Shown here: in pieces, positions 45,757 through 57,014 of the stretch
Position numbering within the stretch: position 1 is the stretch's first letter
Layout: each line of letters starts with the position of its first letter
From: Microvelia longipes
Lineage: Eukaryota > Arthropoda > Insecta > Hemiptera > Veliidae
Length of the DNA: 64,000 nucleotides
Assembly: GCA_018340805.1 (NCBI GenBank)
Contig: JACMZG010000008.1
Location: 15,445,193 to 15,509,192, forward strand
Reading direction: 5' to 3'
Translations under genes and position numbers: made by a program
Notes under the pieces: generated by a model
The model's database searches: none
What the model saw: only the letters and a program-made list of their open reading frames with translations
Told to the model about the DNA's origin: nothing

Positions 45757-46450
45757 AATTAAAAAAATCGGGTACGGGGTACCTCGGAGCATTTCCTCAT
45801 CACATCGGATTCGCTACGCTCATTCTCCCTGCTTCGGTCGTCCTCAGATAGTAAATCCATCCGATTCATTCTCAGCTTTTCACCCATACAGCTACTGACA
45901 CGCTCGATGCTCCTTAACTTTTATTATCTAACAAAAATTATGGATATACTTCTCGTATTGAAAAGAAACTTAGTGGACTTATTTATTAAGTAAAGGTATA
46001 CACTTGTACAAAATTTCAACTTAATTTAATTATTTTCCGCTTTTTACAATTTTTTAAAAACGTACACTAGTCATTTGATAAAATTGAACTATATCTGAAT
46101 AATGAGATGAATCTTGGCACATATGTTAGTCTTATACAAGGTCACATGCGTACCAAATCTCATTTTTCCGAGATTGATTTTTCGACATTTTTGCTTAATC
46201 ATTATTGCGGGATAATGACGTTATAAAAATATTTTCATTGGTAGATTGATTTTCTTACAAAGTTTCAAATCTCTAGCATAAATACACTAGGAGCTACGAT
46301 GATAACAGGCACACACATACACACAAGAAACTTTGTGAAAACCACTCAGGAGGCCTTAAAAACGCCTGAAACTGATACTTCCGGTGACAACCCGGTTTCA
46401 GATTTTTTTGCAAACAATACTTTTCCTTTATACCTACTGTATAAATGGAA
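45757..46450 (+). repeat. Dispersed family A copy, plus orientation, about 690 bp
   Basis: The cleanest copy: AAAAAAATCGGGTACGGGGT, CATCGGATTCGCTACGCTC, CACGCTCGATGCTCCTTAAC, GGCACACACATACACACAAG, CTTCCGGTGACAACCCGGTT and ATACTTTTCCTTTATACC. The frame at 46299-46568 belongs to it. Confidence 0.88.
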
Positions 46451-46728
46451 AAGTAATAATAATCAAAATAGAAAAGAACTTATAATGCCAATAAGTTCCT
46501 ACAATTTGAAAGTTATGCAAATGTGCAACACAAAACTGTATTGTGTGCGAATAATATATACTTGTTAAATTTTTAGTTACTTGTTAAATATTAAGTAATA
46601 ATCCGGCTGAATGCTTCTATAGTATAGAAATTATATAGTTCTAAAAATATATTAAAATAATCGCATGTATTCTTTCTGCTTTTAAGGGTCTTCTACTCTT
46701 ATTTTCTTCCACTTCTTGTTTTGTGGTC

Positions 46729-47157
46729 CTATTTGTATTCCTTAAATTGCTCTGTCATTATTTGTCGAAGAGACTTCATATTTTGTGTTCTTATGTTCAG
46801 CACATTGTGTTGATAAGTCCAGCGACTTCCGATTTTTAATATCATGCTTGGAATGTTTATTTTTTTCTTTTCATTTAAAAATATAATAATGATGCTAGAC
46901 GCACTTGGCATGCTTTGATATGGCGACGTATTCCAAATTTGGTATAATCCTGTAAAAATTATAACTGTAGATTTGGGAAGAAAATCTAATTTTTGAGAGA
47001 TAAAAATACAGTTGTTATACGTTACAAGGACACTTTGTGGACGTAATAAAGTAAGAATAAGATAAGATAACGAAGCTAATAACACTAAGCTAACAATGCA
47101 AAGCCAATTTAATAAATTAATACCTAAATAAATTATTAATGCAAAAAAATGTTGCAT
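46729..47157 (-). CDS. Open frame of 142 codons with one hydrophobic segment, doubtful
   Basis: The longest unexplained frame outside repeats. Residues about 5-40 form one or two hydrophobic segments (LLNWLCIVSLVLLASL...), followed by a mixed polar part ending LRQIMTEQFKEYK. No motif, codon use close to background, no splice support. It could be an exon of a membrane receptor-like protein or chance in AT-rich DNA. Confidence 0.2.
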   Translation of the reverse strand: MQHFFALIIYLGINLLNWLCIVSLVLLASLSYLILTLLRPQSVLVTYNNCIFISQKLDFLPKSTVIIFTGLYQIWNTSPYQSMPSASSIIIIFLNEKKKINIPSMILKIGSRWTYQHNVLNIRTQNMKSLRQIMTEQFKEYK

Positions 47158-47967
47158 TTAGTGTCGAGAAGTTTTTATCTTACCCCTTAAGTACATTAGT
47201 GCACCCTTAGGTACATTACCAAATTAAGCCCTAAAAGGTTGTAAAATTGTATAGGTTTTTCTTTTCGTTTTAATAATTACAAAATTAGTCTCTAGTAGGC
47301 TTTGTTTTTATTCTTTCAAACGGTTCTTGTTTACAGTGGATTTCCTTTATACATGACCCTCATTTCCTCTAGGTTCTGTTCTTGAGTGGCACTTTGTTTT
47401 TATTAATTCTACCTATTTGTGGTTTGTGGGAGTACAGAGGGAATTGAGGGTTTAAACCATTTAGTATTTCTCCCTTGCGGTACTTACTAACGCAGTAATA
47501 GCCAACCTCCCCTCTACCAGACAGATACAAGGGGGAAAACTTTGTGGCTCCAAATAAAATCTCATAGAAAAACAAACAAATTAATCTGATTTCCCCCTTC
47601 TCGTTTTGATTTCCTACTGTCTAGTATTTTTTTTCTTAGCATTATTTTAGGCGAGATAAGAGAAATTGAAGAATTAAATTAATTTATTTTTTTTGCCATT
47701 GAGATTTTATATGGATTTAATGGATCATTAAAGAAGAATGAATTGTTCTATGCGTGGGAGTTTTTAAGGTCGATTATCTGTTATCTTCACAGTGTGTTGT
47801 TTGGTACGGTTTACTGGGGCCACTGCTATTATATAGGGAGTGGCTAATGAAATTTGCCACTCTCTGTAACGCTCTACATCATTATGCTTATTTTTCTCCT
47901 AACATTAATGTCTTTTGTTTCTTACAAGTCTTTTGGTTTTGTTTTCTCCTTGTGGCATCTCCTTATA
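47158..47967. other. AT-rich stretch, nothing firm
   Basis: GTACATTA occurs twice near 47192 and 47212. No gene is supported. Confidence 0.4.
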
Positions 47968-47975
47968 ATCAAGTA

Positions 47976-48527
47976 CAGGGGTGGACTGGCCATTGAGGAC
48001 GAGGCGGCAGCCCTCCTTGGACCCCTCAGCCAAAAATCAACTTTAAAAATAATAAATATTTTTAAAGTTATAGTGTATACATTTATTTATTCGTTATAAT
48101 TATGTAATATATTCATATACCAGAGTCAAAGGGGCCCAATATTCTAAGGTAGAGCCTAAAGAGCTGCTAGATACAAATGTTTTCTGATCTAGGGTCTTTA
48201 AGGCCCCTATTATTTTTATATTATTAGCATTAATTGATATTTATATTTTTTAACAAATTAAAAATTTATTTTAAATTTTGATCTTTATGGCCCTTATTCA
48301 ATATACCTAAACGTTTAAGGGTCTTATACGAAGATTAGACCCCTATGATCTGGGGTTTAATTAATTAAATTAAGGTTCCTATAATCATTAATACTACTCT
48401 CGTTAAAAGTAAATCCCTGTACTTGAGAAGTAATATGGGACCCCCTCCCTTTGGGCCCCATGAGATGTAGGTTTGGGCCCTTTTAAATCAGATCCTCCTC
48501 AGGCCTTTTTGGCTCAGTCCGGCACTG
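47976..48527. mobile_element. hAT-type MITE, 552 bp, 8-bp target duplication
   Basis: ATCAAGTA flanks it at 47968-47975 and 48528-48535. Left end CAGGGGTGGACTGGCCA, right end TTGGCTCAGTCCGGCACTG, inverted repeats with a few mismatches. Interior is rich in GGGCCC / TAAGGCCCC words. No transposase. Confidence 0.92.
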
Positions 48528-48582
48528 ATCAAGTAGCTTGAAAAATCTTGGCCCAAGATCAAGATTTTTTTCAGCCACTTGG

Positions 48583-48700
48583 TTTGAAACGAATGCCAGA
48601 AATGCCATGTATCCCTGTTGTAACCATATGGGGTTTTCCGGTATCAGTGTCTATAAGCGGCAATTTCCTCAAAATTAGCGGATTATCAAATCTATTAATA
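48583..48700 (+). other. Possible exon after a strong acceptor-like tract
   Basis: AGATTTTTTTCAG precedes a GC-richer stretch open in two frames (PLGLKRMPEMPCIPVV... and TWFETNARNAMYPCC...). There is no good donor at a consistent phase, so this is only a possibility. Confidence 0.2.
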
Positions 48701-48973
48701 AAAAATCGTGTTTGTTCGCATAGAAATATGTGTCAACGATTATGTCAGAACTAATTCAATATATGTTAAAATAATCAGGGGAAGGATACTATAAATATAA
48801 TTATAATTATATTCTTTCTTATAAATACATAACAACTTTGTTATAAGTACTTAGCTTAACTGCTTAAGTAAAAGTTGAAGTATAATATAGTTGGAGTATT
48901 ACGAGTTCATTGATACCATAAGTTTAATAAGTTGATAACTTAACTCTTTGTTGGGTTTTACCTGGGCCTTCAG

Positions 48974-49003
48974 TTTCTAGTTACATTATAAATGAAGCTT
49001 TCG
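48974..49003 (+). CDS. Candidate 30-base micro-exon of the plus-strand gene
   Basis: Acceptor TTTACCTGGGCCTTCAG and a consensus donor TCG|GTAAGTCC. The G left by 44163 plus TT gives Val, then SSYIINEAF, and G is left again. Length 30 keeps the frame whether included or skipped, as expected for a regulated micro-exon. A partly similar 27-base candidate lies at 52585-52611. Confidence 0.45.
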
Positions 49004-49244
49004 GTAAGTCCTCAGCTGCACCCTACGGGAACGAGTATTCTTCTCTATATTTTGCTCTAGTTTAGACACTTTGGAAGCTAGTTTACATTTTCTAGGACAT
49101 TTTTTTGAATTTCTGAAGCTTTCTTTGGAATACATTTTCTGTACTTAAAGTACTAATTTATTGTGTTATTATTAGTATTAGTCTCTATTTATTGTGAATA
49201 TGACATCTGATGGGACGAGAATATTAAAGAAATATTACATTTTC
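49004..49244. other. Intron sequence, AT-rich
   Basis: Nothing recognised. Confidence 0.4.
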
Positions 49245-49400
49245 TTTTTGATCTTCTCTATCTTTTGTAACTAGCAATTATCACGAAATTGCTAGTTTTA
49301 AATGATTTTTGCTCAAATTAAGTACGTTCATATATCGGCTTTCAGTTGGGACTAGTGAATCCTATTTCAGGCAATATTAGGTTTTGTGATCTTTACAACA
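49245..49400 (+). repeat. Fragment related to the middle of the 36653-37943 element
   Basis: AAATTAAGTACGTTCATATA, then CGGCTTTCAGTTGGGACTAG, then TGAATCC match 37139-37180 closely. Confidence 0.7.
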
Positions 49401-50060
49401 AGAGATTTATTGATTATACCATCTAACACCATATTTGCCATATCCCGGTAATTTGTCAACGCAGTCTATTGTGTGACGTATAGCATAGAGTTTTGTTTAA
49501 AACCACAAGAATGAAATATTTTTAACGATAGTAGTATCAAATTTCTTTGGATTTCATGCAGTTTTCAAAATTGGCAATATTGGGGTATTTTGCAATTTAA
49601 ATTTGTAAATTTATAAAGAAATATCTACAATGTTTTAAGTATATAGATAGTTGAAACTGTCATTAGTGACCGACTTGACTTTGAAACTAATGTAAAACTA
49701 CTAGATTATATTTAGATAATCTAATATATTAGATAATATATATTTCAACATAATACATTTCAATACATAATAATAATAAACATAATACATACAATATAAT
49801 ATATTTCAACAATCTAATATACTGTTGAAAAGCTTACCTGTGAATAAATAAATCATAACTCCCATTTCTGTTAGGTGCTTAATTTATAGAAACTTATAAG
49901 CAAGTTTTACTTTATGCTAAAATGTGTTTTTTTAACTTTTTACAACCGCGGAAAACTTGTATTTTTTGTTGTTTTAAACAAAACAACTAAAAACATAGGA
50001 AAAACACAGAATTAACATATTTTTTAAATTTCCTTATTTATACCATAGGTATGTAGGAAA
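49401..50060. other. AT-rich stretch, nothing recognised
   Basis: TAATATA-type runs at 49720-49810. No gene seen. Confidence 0.4.
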
Positions 50061-50063
50061 AAT

Positions 50064-50990
50064 ATTGTTTGCAATGAAAATGGGAAATTTTACCTGAATT
50101 ATCCGTTCCAGATGGTTTAAAGGCCATTGAGTGGTTCTTACCTAGTTTTCTGTCTGTATCTGTATGTTAGTATGAGTTAAGAAGGTAAACACTTCAATCG
50201 CCTGATTGAAGTGTTTATCTTTTTCAGAAGTGTGTACTATACCTATAGTACACAAAAATCAGATATAGTTTTAAGATTTAGTTGTACTTTCCCCAATTTT
50301 TTTCTGCGTTGTCATTAATTTTATAATTTATGACAACGAAAATTTCAAATTTCATAAATCACGGAAAATTATTGAATCAATTTGGTAAAATTTAGTACAC
50401 ATTTAGTCCTTGATAAATGGTGCTTTTATCTACACATGCGCGCCTTTAAATACAAATTTACCTAATTATCAGAAGTAGTTCAATTTTCACTTTCCCTTAC
50501 CTACTACCCTTGGTATAAGGAAAAGTATTGTCTTAGCCCTAAAAATCTGAAACCGAGGTTTCAACTTAATTATCCGTTTTAGGCATTTTTATGGTGTTTT
50601 GAGTTGTTTTTATCATGCTGTCTTTCAGCTTATGTGTGTCTATGTCACGCATAACAGCTCCAGCTGTTTTATGCTAGAGAGTTGAAACTTGGTACATAAA
50701 TCAGACCTTAGATCCAGTTGTGCTGTCCGGAAGATGATATTTTTCATACTACGATTACCTAGTTTGCTGATTCATCAAAATTATAAAACATTGTTAAAAA
50801 TCGACCATTTGTACTGATCGAGTTGAAATTTGACTCAATTGTAGATCTACAAGAGCTTCCTACTTGCAAATATTGACTATTAAATATTAAAATTTCAACG
50901 CTATTCGAAGTATGAATTGGTAGTGGAGCTATTAAACTTTTAGGTTGTTAGTTATTGGCGAACTTAAAATATTTGTTGATACGATTAAAT
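50064..50990 (-). repeat. Two tandem family A-related fragments, minus orientation
   Basis: Both start with a CCTTATTTATACC / CCTTGGTATAAGG-like edge and AAAAGTATTGT (50064-50450 and 50500-50990). The second contains TATGCTAGAGAGTTGAAAC, the uninterrupted equivalent of the hAT target at 2787. A hairpin GATAAACACTTCAATC-type insertion lies at 50183-50220. Confidence 0.65.
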
Positions 50991-51299
50991 TATATGAAAA
51001 GTTTGTTTACATCTGTCAAAATCATGGCAAATTTTACTATATTGATAAGGTATAGAGCTAATGTTCTCATAAAGATATTTTTTATTATACTAATAAAAAT
51101 AGAGACTGACAAGTATGATCACAGGTCTTAAATGCATTCATGAACATGTATTATTTGATTGAAGGCCTATCTACTGTATTATTTTTCTAAGCTTTAATTA
51201 ACTTAAGGCTATAACACCCTAGATATTCGGTTACATAATAATTGTGAGGTCATTCGTAGCGAGTTAAAGTAGTACCACCTTGAGCTTAAGATTTTAATG

Positions 51300-51670
51300 A
51301 TATTCTACGGACGAGCGAAGCAAGTCCGAATTTGTGAGGAATGTACCAAGTTACCATGTATCCGATTCTTTTAACATTAAAAAGTTAAAACCCTAAAAAA
51401 CAACACTAGACACAAGTATATACATTAATTTAATGTTTATTATATAAATGTATATTTTATATGCATTACATAAATTTATATAACTACAGTTTTATAATTT
51501 ATGTAGTTTATTTAGTTATGTAACTTATATAAATTATATATACATTATATAATTATATAAACTTCGCAAACTGAGATATGCGTAGTTTTTTTTCAATAAT
51601 CTATAGTATATTTGGAAGTAGTGAAAATGAGCTAAGCGAATACCTCAGAGGTACCCTGGACCCGATTGTT
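51300..51670 (-). repeat. Small family A fragments
   Basis: GACGAGCGAAGCAAGTCCG at about 51310 and AGGTACCCTGGACCCGATT at about 51650 are family A edge words in minus orientation, separated by AT-rich TATAAATTATATA sequence. Confidence 0.55.
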
Positions 51671-52584
51671 TATGTTAATTAACAAACTCGTTCCTTCTAG
51701 GATGAACATTAAATTCTGACAGTTATTTGTGTGTCGATTAAGTTCTTGAGTGATATTAAGCAGTTTATTACTATGTGTTAGCTTTTAAAATAAGAATTGT
51801 CATGTTACTTCGAGAGCTTACTTTACAATTATATTTTTATAAGAATTCGTTAAAAATGTAAGTTATTAAATATATAAGTGGTAACGGTCGACAGGTGGAG
51901 AGAACCTGACACAGTTCCTTTGTAGGAGATTCCCACGATATTAAGGAAATATTGAGTGGGTCTTTTTCACTAAGTATACGAGTATATATTAAACTAAACA
52001 ACAGATGGTCTTAAGACACTCAATGAAAAGAACAAATCAAAAAGCGAACAACTTAAGACTCAAAGAAATCATAAAAGAAATTTAAAAAGTTTTATAAATA
52101 ATGGAAAGTTTTTGTAAATAGAAGAAAGTAAAACAAATTGATAAAACAAATTTTTAGAAAAGAAAATATTTTAGAATATTATAAAAACCTCATGTTCACT
52201 TATTATTAACCATTCTTAATTCTTAAAATATGGGAGATCGTTTTAAACTGTTATTCATTTATGGAAATCATAGTTACGTATTAATAAAATCTTTTGCTTA
52301 TGGTTATATTCACCAAATGTTAAATCCTTCTGGTGGAATCATTAGGATATTTTGTTGTAAAAAACCAGATTAGATGGTTTTTTGATTATTCTTGATCGTT
52401 TTTCCTCTTCCTCTAACTTTTGTGTTCTTCTCTATTTACGCTCAGTCGTATAAATATTATTTTTTATTTAAACTCTTTTGGGGTATCATATACTTGATTT
52501 TTGTGTACGACTGCATAAGATTAGTAGATACTACCTTATGCTTTGTACTTTTTTAAAAAAATATATATTAAGCCTCTTACTTAG
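51671..52584. other. AT-rich stretch, nothing recognised
   Basis: No supported feature; TTCCCACGATATTAAGG at about 51930 resembles TTTCCCACGATATTCAG at about 8490, a possible decayed repeat pair. Confidence 0.35.
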
Positions 52585-52611
52585 CTGTTGAGGCAATTAA
52601 TGAGCTTTCCG
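52585..52611 (+). CDS. Candidate 27-base micro-exon
   Basis: Acceptor AAGCCTCTTAC TTAG-like (AGCCTCTTACTTAG) and donor CCG|GTATTA. In the phase left by the 49003 exon it reads A, VEAINELS, G. Its end resembles that of the 48974 exon in DNA (AATGAAGCTTTCGGTA versus AATGAGCTTTCCGGTA) and protein (INEAFG versus INELSG), so it may be a duplicated or mutually exclusive exon. Very short, so chance is a real option. Confidence 0.25.
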
Positions 52612-52790
52612 GTATTATCTTGCTCTTAATGAAGCTTAACATCATTTAATTCTTTGTGAGCAAAAAGAATCAAGCTTAAGGCGTTTTTCATTACTAAGTT
52701 CATTAGCTAAATGTATGTGTGATTACTTGCAAATCCGTTAATTCTAATTTTTGACTAAAATTTTCTTGGCCTTACTTTTAATCCTTAGCA

Positions 52791-52945
52791 GGAAGTACAT
52801 TTACAATATCCAAAATAAAGCTGCTTCAAACACACTTCCGCTCGATACTGCCGGCCAACATTTATTTTTTAAGGGAGTTTATTGTGATATAACGGGTTAT
52901 CATCTAATTAATTTAATACATATCTATAATGAAGCTCCAAAGTGA
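52791..52945 (+). CDS. Candidate terminal exon, reading frame unresolved
   Basis: TTTTAATCCTTAGCAG precedes a GC-richer block. One phase reads KYIYNIQNKAASNTLPLDTA and continues to TGA at 52943; the phase that would follow the plus-strand gene reads STFTISKIKLLQTHFRSILP and stops earlier. Either could be an alternative last exon; a transposon remnant is the alternative. Confidence 0.25.
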
Positions 52946-53034
52946 TTTAAATAAGCTGTAAAGTATATACTTTTATTAACATAAAATAAGTTGTAAGTAT
53001 AGAAAAACATTAAAAAGAAAATTGAATAGCAAAA

Positions 53035-53633
53035 TAAACATTAAAAATCGAGTACGGGTACCTCAGAACTTTTCCTTATCTCATCGGATTCACTACGCTC
53101 TACGCTCGCTACGCTCCTTGCTCGGACTCGCTTCGCTCATCCTCAGAATATACAAGTCATTAAACTTAAACTGCATCACGTATTCTTTTTCACGTATTAC
53201 ACACGTATCGCTCGTCCTGAGATAGTAACTACATACGTTTCATTACCGGCGGTCACCCATCCAGGTACTGACCAACCTCGATGCTGCTTAAGTTTTATGA
53301 TTCAACAGAAATCGTGGATATACTTGTCGCAAATTGGAATATTTTTTATTTTTTAAAGAACTTAAACCAGTCATTCGACAAGTTTAAAATTAATGCTAAT
53401 AATGAGATGAAACTTAGCGCATACGTTAGAATGGTTTCTTGTGTGCCAAATCTTAATCCGATTGGATAATTTTTTCGCGTTTTATAATTTTAAAGATTTT
53501 TGCTGAGTCATTGTTGTTGGTTAATGATGTCATAAAAATATTTTTAGATGATACAACTACAACTATGGACTGATTTTTTTACAAACACTCTAGTATAAAT
53601 ACATTGGAGGTGCAATGATAACGACACACACAC

Positions 53634-53711
<78 letters not shown>

Positions 53712-53860
53712 GACTGAGAACTTGGCAAAAACTACTCAGGAGGTCTTTAAAACACCTAAAACGGATAATTCAGGTGACATCCTGATTTCTGAAACCTCAA
53801 TACCTTTCTTACGCTCCTGCGGTATAAATGAGGAAACAACACGAAACTTTAAAACAACAT
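53035..53860 (+). repeat. Dispersed family A copy with expanded (CA)n
   Basis: Same block order as 45757-46450, including GGGTACCTCAGAACTTTTCC, CACTACGCTC repeats and TCAGGTGACATCCTGATTT. The short CACACACA seed present in the other copies is expanded here to about 80 bases. Confidence 0.85.
53626..53709. repeat. (CA)n microsatellite
   Basis: About 40 CA units with one interruption near the start. Confidence 0.97.
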
Positions 53861-54021
53861 TAAAAATAAAAGAAAGGCGAAAATTACTTTAATGTTAGCT
53901 AACAATCTTGCTAGATTTGGTGCCATATCAGGGTACTAAGGTCTCATCTTGCTAGCTAGCGATGGTAGTTTATTAACTGGAAACGTTGTGGCGTTTTAAT
54001 ATGATACTGTCAGATCTTTAG

Positions 54022-54063
54022 TGATCATACCTCACTACTCAGGAACTCTGTTAGGTATGATCA
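54022..54063. repeat. 11-bp inverted repeat that mimics an exon
   Basis: TGATCATACCT pairs with AGGTATGATCA. The space between begins after CTTTAG and ends before GTATGA, so it looks like a 33-base in-frame exon, but the perfect stem is the simpler explanation. Confidence 0.6.
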
Positions 54064-54606
54064 GACGTTCACCTACAGTCGGTAAATAATACAAGTAAGT
54101 TTACTTGTTACATTTTTTAATGTACGCAAGAAAGTTCGGTAAGACTAAATTCTTTAACCTCACATCTCATTGTGTAGCTAATTATAAAACTTCGTTAGAA
54201 AAATGTTTTTATGGTCAAGGTCCTGGGAAGAGCAAACAAAGAGGGGCCTGAATATGATCAGCCAGCCGTATCATAGCTCAGTGCAGTGCGCATAGCTATC
54301 CTCAGAAAATGAGATTATAAACGGAAATACGAACGAAAAGTAAAGGAAAAACATTATCCTCTGCGTCTATCTCTATTTATTATCTTTACTCTGGCAATAT
54401 AGTATTTCTTATTCTTAAAACAATGATTTATAAGGACTCAATATCTATGCAGTGCATAGTAACCCCTAAAAAAGTCGATATTTTTATTGTCAATGTTATA
54501 TTATAAATTCAGATTATAGATTAAGTTGATAAACTTCTGCTTATCTTCATTGTGAGCACAATCGACTGACGTAAGAGGTCTAAGCGCCTTAAACATTTTT
54601 TCATTT
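54064..54606. other. AT-rich with a GC-richer patch, nothing firm
   Basis: 54220-54310 is GC-richer (GGTCCTGGGAAGAGC...) but shows no supported frame. Confidence 0.35.
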
Positions 54607-54624
54607 GGGGGGGGGGGGGGGGGG
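54607..54624 (+). repeat. 18-base G run
   Basis: Eighteen consecutive G residues in AT-rich DNA; a likely quadruplex-forming or assembly-unstable site. Confidence 0.95.
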
Positions 54625-55508
54625 TTGATAAGATTATGGTGGAGACTTCCAGGTAGGAAGTGCCCAATTTATAAAAGATCTATATTATATTATAGTTCCG
54701 GTATAGATAAGGCTGTACAAGGGATAATTGTTATAGTGTTTGTATATCATATCTATTTTTCACATTCATATCTATTTTCATATAATACAATTACAGTTAA
54801 CTTGCATGGTGTGGTTGTAGTTGCTATCCAGTAGAGCTTTAATTTCATGAAAATCATACGACACCATTTTTCGTCTTACAATGTGGCTATAGTATCAGTA
54901 TTAATATTTATGCAGTTTGTTTAATCTACAATATAGAGTATTTGCAAAAATGTTTGATGTAGAGTAATAATAATAATCTTAGAGTACACCTCTTTGAATA
55001 AAACTATACCTAAAATCACAATTCCTAATATTTTTAATAATATCTTGGAAAAATAAAACACTCTGTGACAATACCTGGATTGGCGCCATTCTTTGCAATA
55101 AAATTAGAATTGAAATATGTACGTCTTATATTTTCTAAATCTTAAACTTTAAACGCTGATTTTTGTTTGTCTATATATTTTCCTCTGTTTAATTTTTTAA
55201 AGAATTGTTAAAAGAAAAGTAAAAATAACTATAAAGAATTGTTTTATTTTGTTATCTTTGATGGAAAAGTCTACGCTCGTCTTCAGGGCCAAACACCTCG
55301 TGAGAGAAAATATAACAATATCTGATTTAGAACAACACCTTACATTGTTTTCTATGAAAAATACTTAATAAAGAAAGAAAACATTATAGTTAAATAACTT
55401 TAAAAAATAAAATGAAGTAGATGAAAAAAAAATAAATAAAAAGGAATTGAAATACTTTAACAATAGAATAAATAAACTACGTAGGCTTCCGCGGTTATTG
55501 CCATGAAT
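54625..55508. other. AT-rich stretch, no supported gene
   Basis: Nothing recognised apart from GAAAAGTCTACGCTCGTCTT at about 55263, a family A-like word. Confidence 0.4.
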
Positions 55509-55633
55509 ATTTAGGTCTTCCTGTGATGACCGCGTCATTGTAGAAGTAGAATCCGACGTTTCGCTTCCACAGTGGAAGCAAAACGTCGGATTTTTCATCC
55601 AAATTCACGCGGTCACCACCGGAAGATCTAAAT
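55509..55633. mobile_element. Fold-back element with long near-perfect stem
   Basis: Outer arms ATTTAGGTCTTCC...GATGACCGCGT and ACGCGGTCACC...GGAAGATCTAAAT; inner arms AATCCGACGTTT and GCTTCCAC with their complements around a short centre. About 125 bp in all. Confidence 0.85.
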
Positions 55634-56369
55634 CTTCAATAAAAAGAAAAATATTCAAACAAGAGAGACTAGAGGAAACACCAAAAAAACTCGAACCTCT
55701 CTTGGTATTTGACTAAATCTATCAATTATTTGGGCGTAATTGGCCGATAGGTGTGTGATATCACACAACTAGTGATATCAATAGATATTTGGAACATATC
55801 GATTGATTCCGAATATAATTTACCTGTCTCCGATATAGTTTACGCGCTAAAAATAAAATTAAGATTATAACGTAAATCATCTTAATGAAATTAACCCTAT
55901 ATGCTATACCCTGTATTAACACTATACACAAACGATGACACTATACACAAACGATAACACTATACAAAAAAATGAAAACTCAGAACATGAATAACGCCGA
56001 GGAGAATCCTACCTAATTTCAAATATCATGGAAGTCGGTATAGGCTCTGTGACGGCTGTAATGAAACCGAACAGAAATTCTTGTACGAATTCTATTTGGG
56101 TTATATATGAAACCATACTAAATATCTTAAGATTTCGCCTTGCCTAGAGGTTTCTGAATCTTCTTCAGTATCATTGCTTACTTAAGTTTTAGTGCTTTAG
56201 TATGGATATATATTTTATTTATTTAATTTTAGGCTCACTAAGTTTTATTTATTTATTAACTTGGGGTTACTTTCTTACAAAGTTTCTTAATTGTCAAAAA
56301 TTTACAATGAAATTAAAAACTTTGATTATAAATTATTACAAAGACTGCATAAACATAGATAGATATATT
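55634..56369. other. AT-rich stretch, nothing firm
   Basis: Three copies of ACACTATACACAAACGA-like units at 55918-55965. No gene seen. Confidence 0.4.
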
Positions 56370-57014
56370 ATTTGATACTACCGAGTTTTTCAAAACATGA
56401 ATAGTTAACACAATTTAATTGTGCGAGAGACACGTAAAAAATGTAACAACCAAAATGCAGTGCTACATCTGGGAACTGTTTCCGTCATTTGACATTCGTC
56501 ATCATTGATGGCTCGACATAATGTCATGTCCCACTCTGTTTCGTAACGTCTAACTCATCAGGGGGCGCCGACAGAGCCTGAACTCACTCTGACCTTCAAT
56601 TAATTCCGAAGAATATAATGTGAAGTACTTACCAGAGACGAGCGGTGCTCTCTTACGGCCAACATGCATGGCAAGCAAAACATGTATTCATTTGATACTA
56701 CCGAGTTTTGCAAGACATGTATAGTTGCCACATATAATGTAAGAGAGACACCTAGGAAATTTAACAAAATAATACTTATATTAAGGTAAACACTTCATAT
56801 TATATTCGTTGGAACTTTAATTGAAGGTCAGAGTGAGTTCAGGCTCAGTCGGAGCCCTGATAGTTAGACGTAACGAAACAGAGTGGGACCGACAATATGT
56901 TGAGCTATCATTGATAACGAATGTTGAAGGATGGTACAGTTCCCATAGGAAGCATTGCAATTTGCTTGTTACATTTTCCTACAGGTTTCTCTTGCACAAT
57001 TATATTGTGTAACT
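56370..57014. mobile_element. Family B composite with 230-bp inverted arms
   Basis: Left arm 56403-56633 and right arm 56785-57013 are inverted copies at roughly 80% identity (GCCTGAACTCACTCTGACC in the left, its complement in the right). A family B start (GATACTACCGAGTTTT) precedes the left arm and recurs at 56695 inside the spacer. The 63-codon frame at 56821 is a by-product. Confidence 0.8.

Noticed and set aside
54022..54063. 33-base in-frame exon between CTTTAG and GTATGA
   Set aside because: The borders coincide with a perfect 11-bp inverted repeat, which explains both splice-like words.
56821..57012. 63-codon plus-strand frame
   Set aside because: Lies wholly in the right arm of the family B inverted repeat; the left arm does not keep the frame.
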